Made by a program: the position numbers and the translations under genes. A DNA stretch of 46,558 nucleotides from Novosphingobium naphthalenivorans NBRC 102051 (GTDB taxonomy: Bacteria; Pseudomonadota; Alphaproteobacteria; Sphingomonadales; Sphingomonadaceae): the NCBI RefSeq assembly GCF_001590985.1, contig NZ_BCTX01000038.1, positions 1 through 46,558 of the forward strand, read 5' to 3'. Positions 45,825 to 46,558 of the stretch are shown here, piece by piece. Under the pieces are notes generated by a model that was given only the letters and a program-made list of their open reading frames with translations, ran no database searches and had not been told where the DNA came from. Within the stretch, counting starts at the first letter, position 1. Every line of letters begins with the position of its first letter.

Positions 45825-45947
45825 GGTCGAAAGCCGCGCATGCTCGTCGCTGTCGCGCTCGCCAACAAAATGGCGCGCACGATCTGGGCCATGGCAACAA
45901 AGCAAGAGGATTACAGGGATCCGGCTCGGGCGATTGCTGCTTGTTGA
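45825..45947 (+). pseudogene. C-terminal fragment of an IS110-family transposase
   Basis: About 40 codons in frame, starting RKPRMLVAVALANKMARTIWAM and stopping at TGA 45945-45947. RKPRMLVAVALANKMARTIWA is the C-terminal signature of IS110/IS116 (DEDD) transposases as I know them. The whole upstream catalytic part is missing; the fragment begins just 24 bp after the merR stop, so the insertion or deletion junction lies there. Confidence 0.7.
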
Positions 45948-46225
45948 CGCAACCGCAGTTCAAAGCCTGAAGCCGGAACAGCGGGAGGTGTGAGAAGACG
46001 ACGACCTGCATGGGCAAAATGATCGAACAGATCTGGATTAGGAAAACCAGTTGGACACCCCGAGCCAACAAGCTCGCCTTCGAGATTTGGACCTGATCCG
46101 CGCACGACCATACCGGCCAGCGGCAATATGCTGCACCTCAAAGGCCTTACAGAAGCGCGCTCTCGATCACACTCTCTGCCAGCCAGAATCCTCTTGTACT
46201 GCGGGCGGCAACCACAGAAGGTGTC
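45825..46225 (+). mobile_element. 3' remnant of an IS110-family insertion sequence
   Basis: The transposase C-terminal fragment is followed by about 280 bp of non-coding sequence with the character of IS110-type right ends, such as the ACCATACCGGCCAGCGGC stretch at about 46108-46125 and a CTCGATCACA-type segment. The exact right end is not defined because IS110 elements lack long terminal inverted repeats. The left part is absent. Confidence 0.6.
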
Positions 46226-46247
46226 CAGCTTTGTGAGGAGAAGCGAA

Positions 46248-46370
46248 ATGCCAAAAGCAGGAATTATTGGCCGCATCGGGCTTGTGATTGCCACCGGCTC
46301 GGCGCTTGTAGGAAGTGTCGCCATCGCGGGGAGGAGGGATATATTATTCGAACCTACTGAATTGATATAA
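46248..46370 (+). CDS. Short membrane or exported peptide ORF, probably truncated
   Basis: A 40-codon frame (MPKAGIIGRIGLVIATGSALVG...) with a good ribosome site, GAGGAG at 46235-46240, 8 bp before ATG. Residues about 5-28 are hydrophobic with an AIA-G-like end, as in a signal peptide. After it the composition turns sharply AT-rich (about 40% GC over 46321-46380) and the frame stops at TAA 46368-46370. It looks like the N-terminal signal of a longer gene cut off by a rearrangement. A genuine small membrane protein is the alternative. Family not recognised. Confidence 0.45.
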   Translation: MPKAGIIGRIGLVIATGSALVGSVAIAGRRDILFEPTELI

Positions 46371-46489
46371 TGTAGTTTTGTCGAAAGAGAGGTAGAAAAT
46401 ACCCCCATCACTACCCCCGGCCTGGCAATTGAGGCAGGCTGATCTGAACGCGCGATGAGTTGACCCAGACGGCTACCGCAGAAGAAATT

Positions 46490-46558
46490 TCACGCGGCAG
46501 ACGTTCGGGCTTCATTCATAAATCCCCGTTTCAACCTCAACGCGCGGTCGCGTTCTCC
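46490..46558 (-). CDS. Possible C-terminus of a gene entering from the right edge
   Basis: A minus-strand frame is open from the window end to TGA 46492-46490, giving 22 codons rich in Arg (ERDRALRLKRGFMNEARTSAA). It is too short to identify; a charged C-terminus of a DNA-binding or recombinase protein would look like this, but that is a guess. Confidence 0.2.
   Translation of the reverse strand, partial: GERDRALRLKRGFMNEARTSAA

Noticed and set aside
45911..46411. 166-codon minus-strand frame across the IS110 tail
   Set aside because: It crosses the IS remnant and the AT-rich junction, is low in coding character and matches no family I know.

Overview
The window is 46.6 kb of GC-rich DNA and reads as alphaproteobacterial chromosome. 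Sphingomonadaceae (Novosphingobium-like) is the best guess. The signs are the gene families and order (glyQ-glyS-ppdK, mreBCD-mrdA-rodA, a VPEP-type PEP-CTERM protein, a Zur-type TonB receptor), the family of short palindromic repeats, and an IS110-type tail. The genus is an inference; no rRNA is present.

Layout. 1-5.4 kb: end of an unknown gene, an alpha/beta-hydrolase lipoprotein, then a tightly packed set moxR - GFA - GFA - exported unknown protein - CoxE-like vWA protein. 5.4-9.0 kb: NamZ/DUF1343 hydrolase and a DOMON-like protein (minus strand), tyrS, a PilZ protein. 9.1-14.6 kb: a ZnuD-like TonB receptor behind a Zur-like box, MFS exporter, cysK, dienelactone hydrolase, and hisI on the other strand. 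14.6-14.93 kb: a gene-free stretch with several G-loop hairpins and a strong terminator, a candidate small RNA. 14.9-22.8 kb: comF, a methyltransferase, and ppdK-glyS-glyQ on the minus strand. glyS carries two in-frame repeat insertions, one including what looks like the 3' end of a tRNA-Asn. 22.9-31.7 kb: two TraB/GumN proteins, rplY, pth, a PEP-CTERM protein with a near-perfect sigma-54 promoter, a TPR lipoprotein, ychF, a glutaredoxin-MauE fusion, and a nucleotide phosphodiesterase. 31.7-39.5 kb: mutL, then the complete rod-shape operon mreB-mreC-mreD-mrdA-rodA.

A tRNA-Lys(CTT) at 39.62 kb marks the end of the conserved block. To its right lies accessory DNA: about 500 bp without genes, then a pbr-type heavy-metal (probably lead) resistance module. 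This has a MerR regulator divergent from a cytochrome c-FTR1 permease (PbrT-like), a P1B ATPase (PbrA-like) and an undecaprenyl-diphosphatase (the role of PbrB), with a textbook MerR operator (15-bp perfect palindrome in a 19-bp spacer) in the divergent promoter. It ends in an IS110-family 3' remnant and fragmentary small ORFs, consistent with a genomic island.

Points most worth checking: the repeat and tRNA-fragment insertions translated inside the essential glyS gene; the sigma-54 promoter with upstream repeats before the PEP-CTERM gene; the candidate small RNA at about 14.72-14.93 kb; the Zur box; and the pbr-like module.
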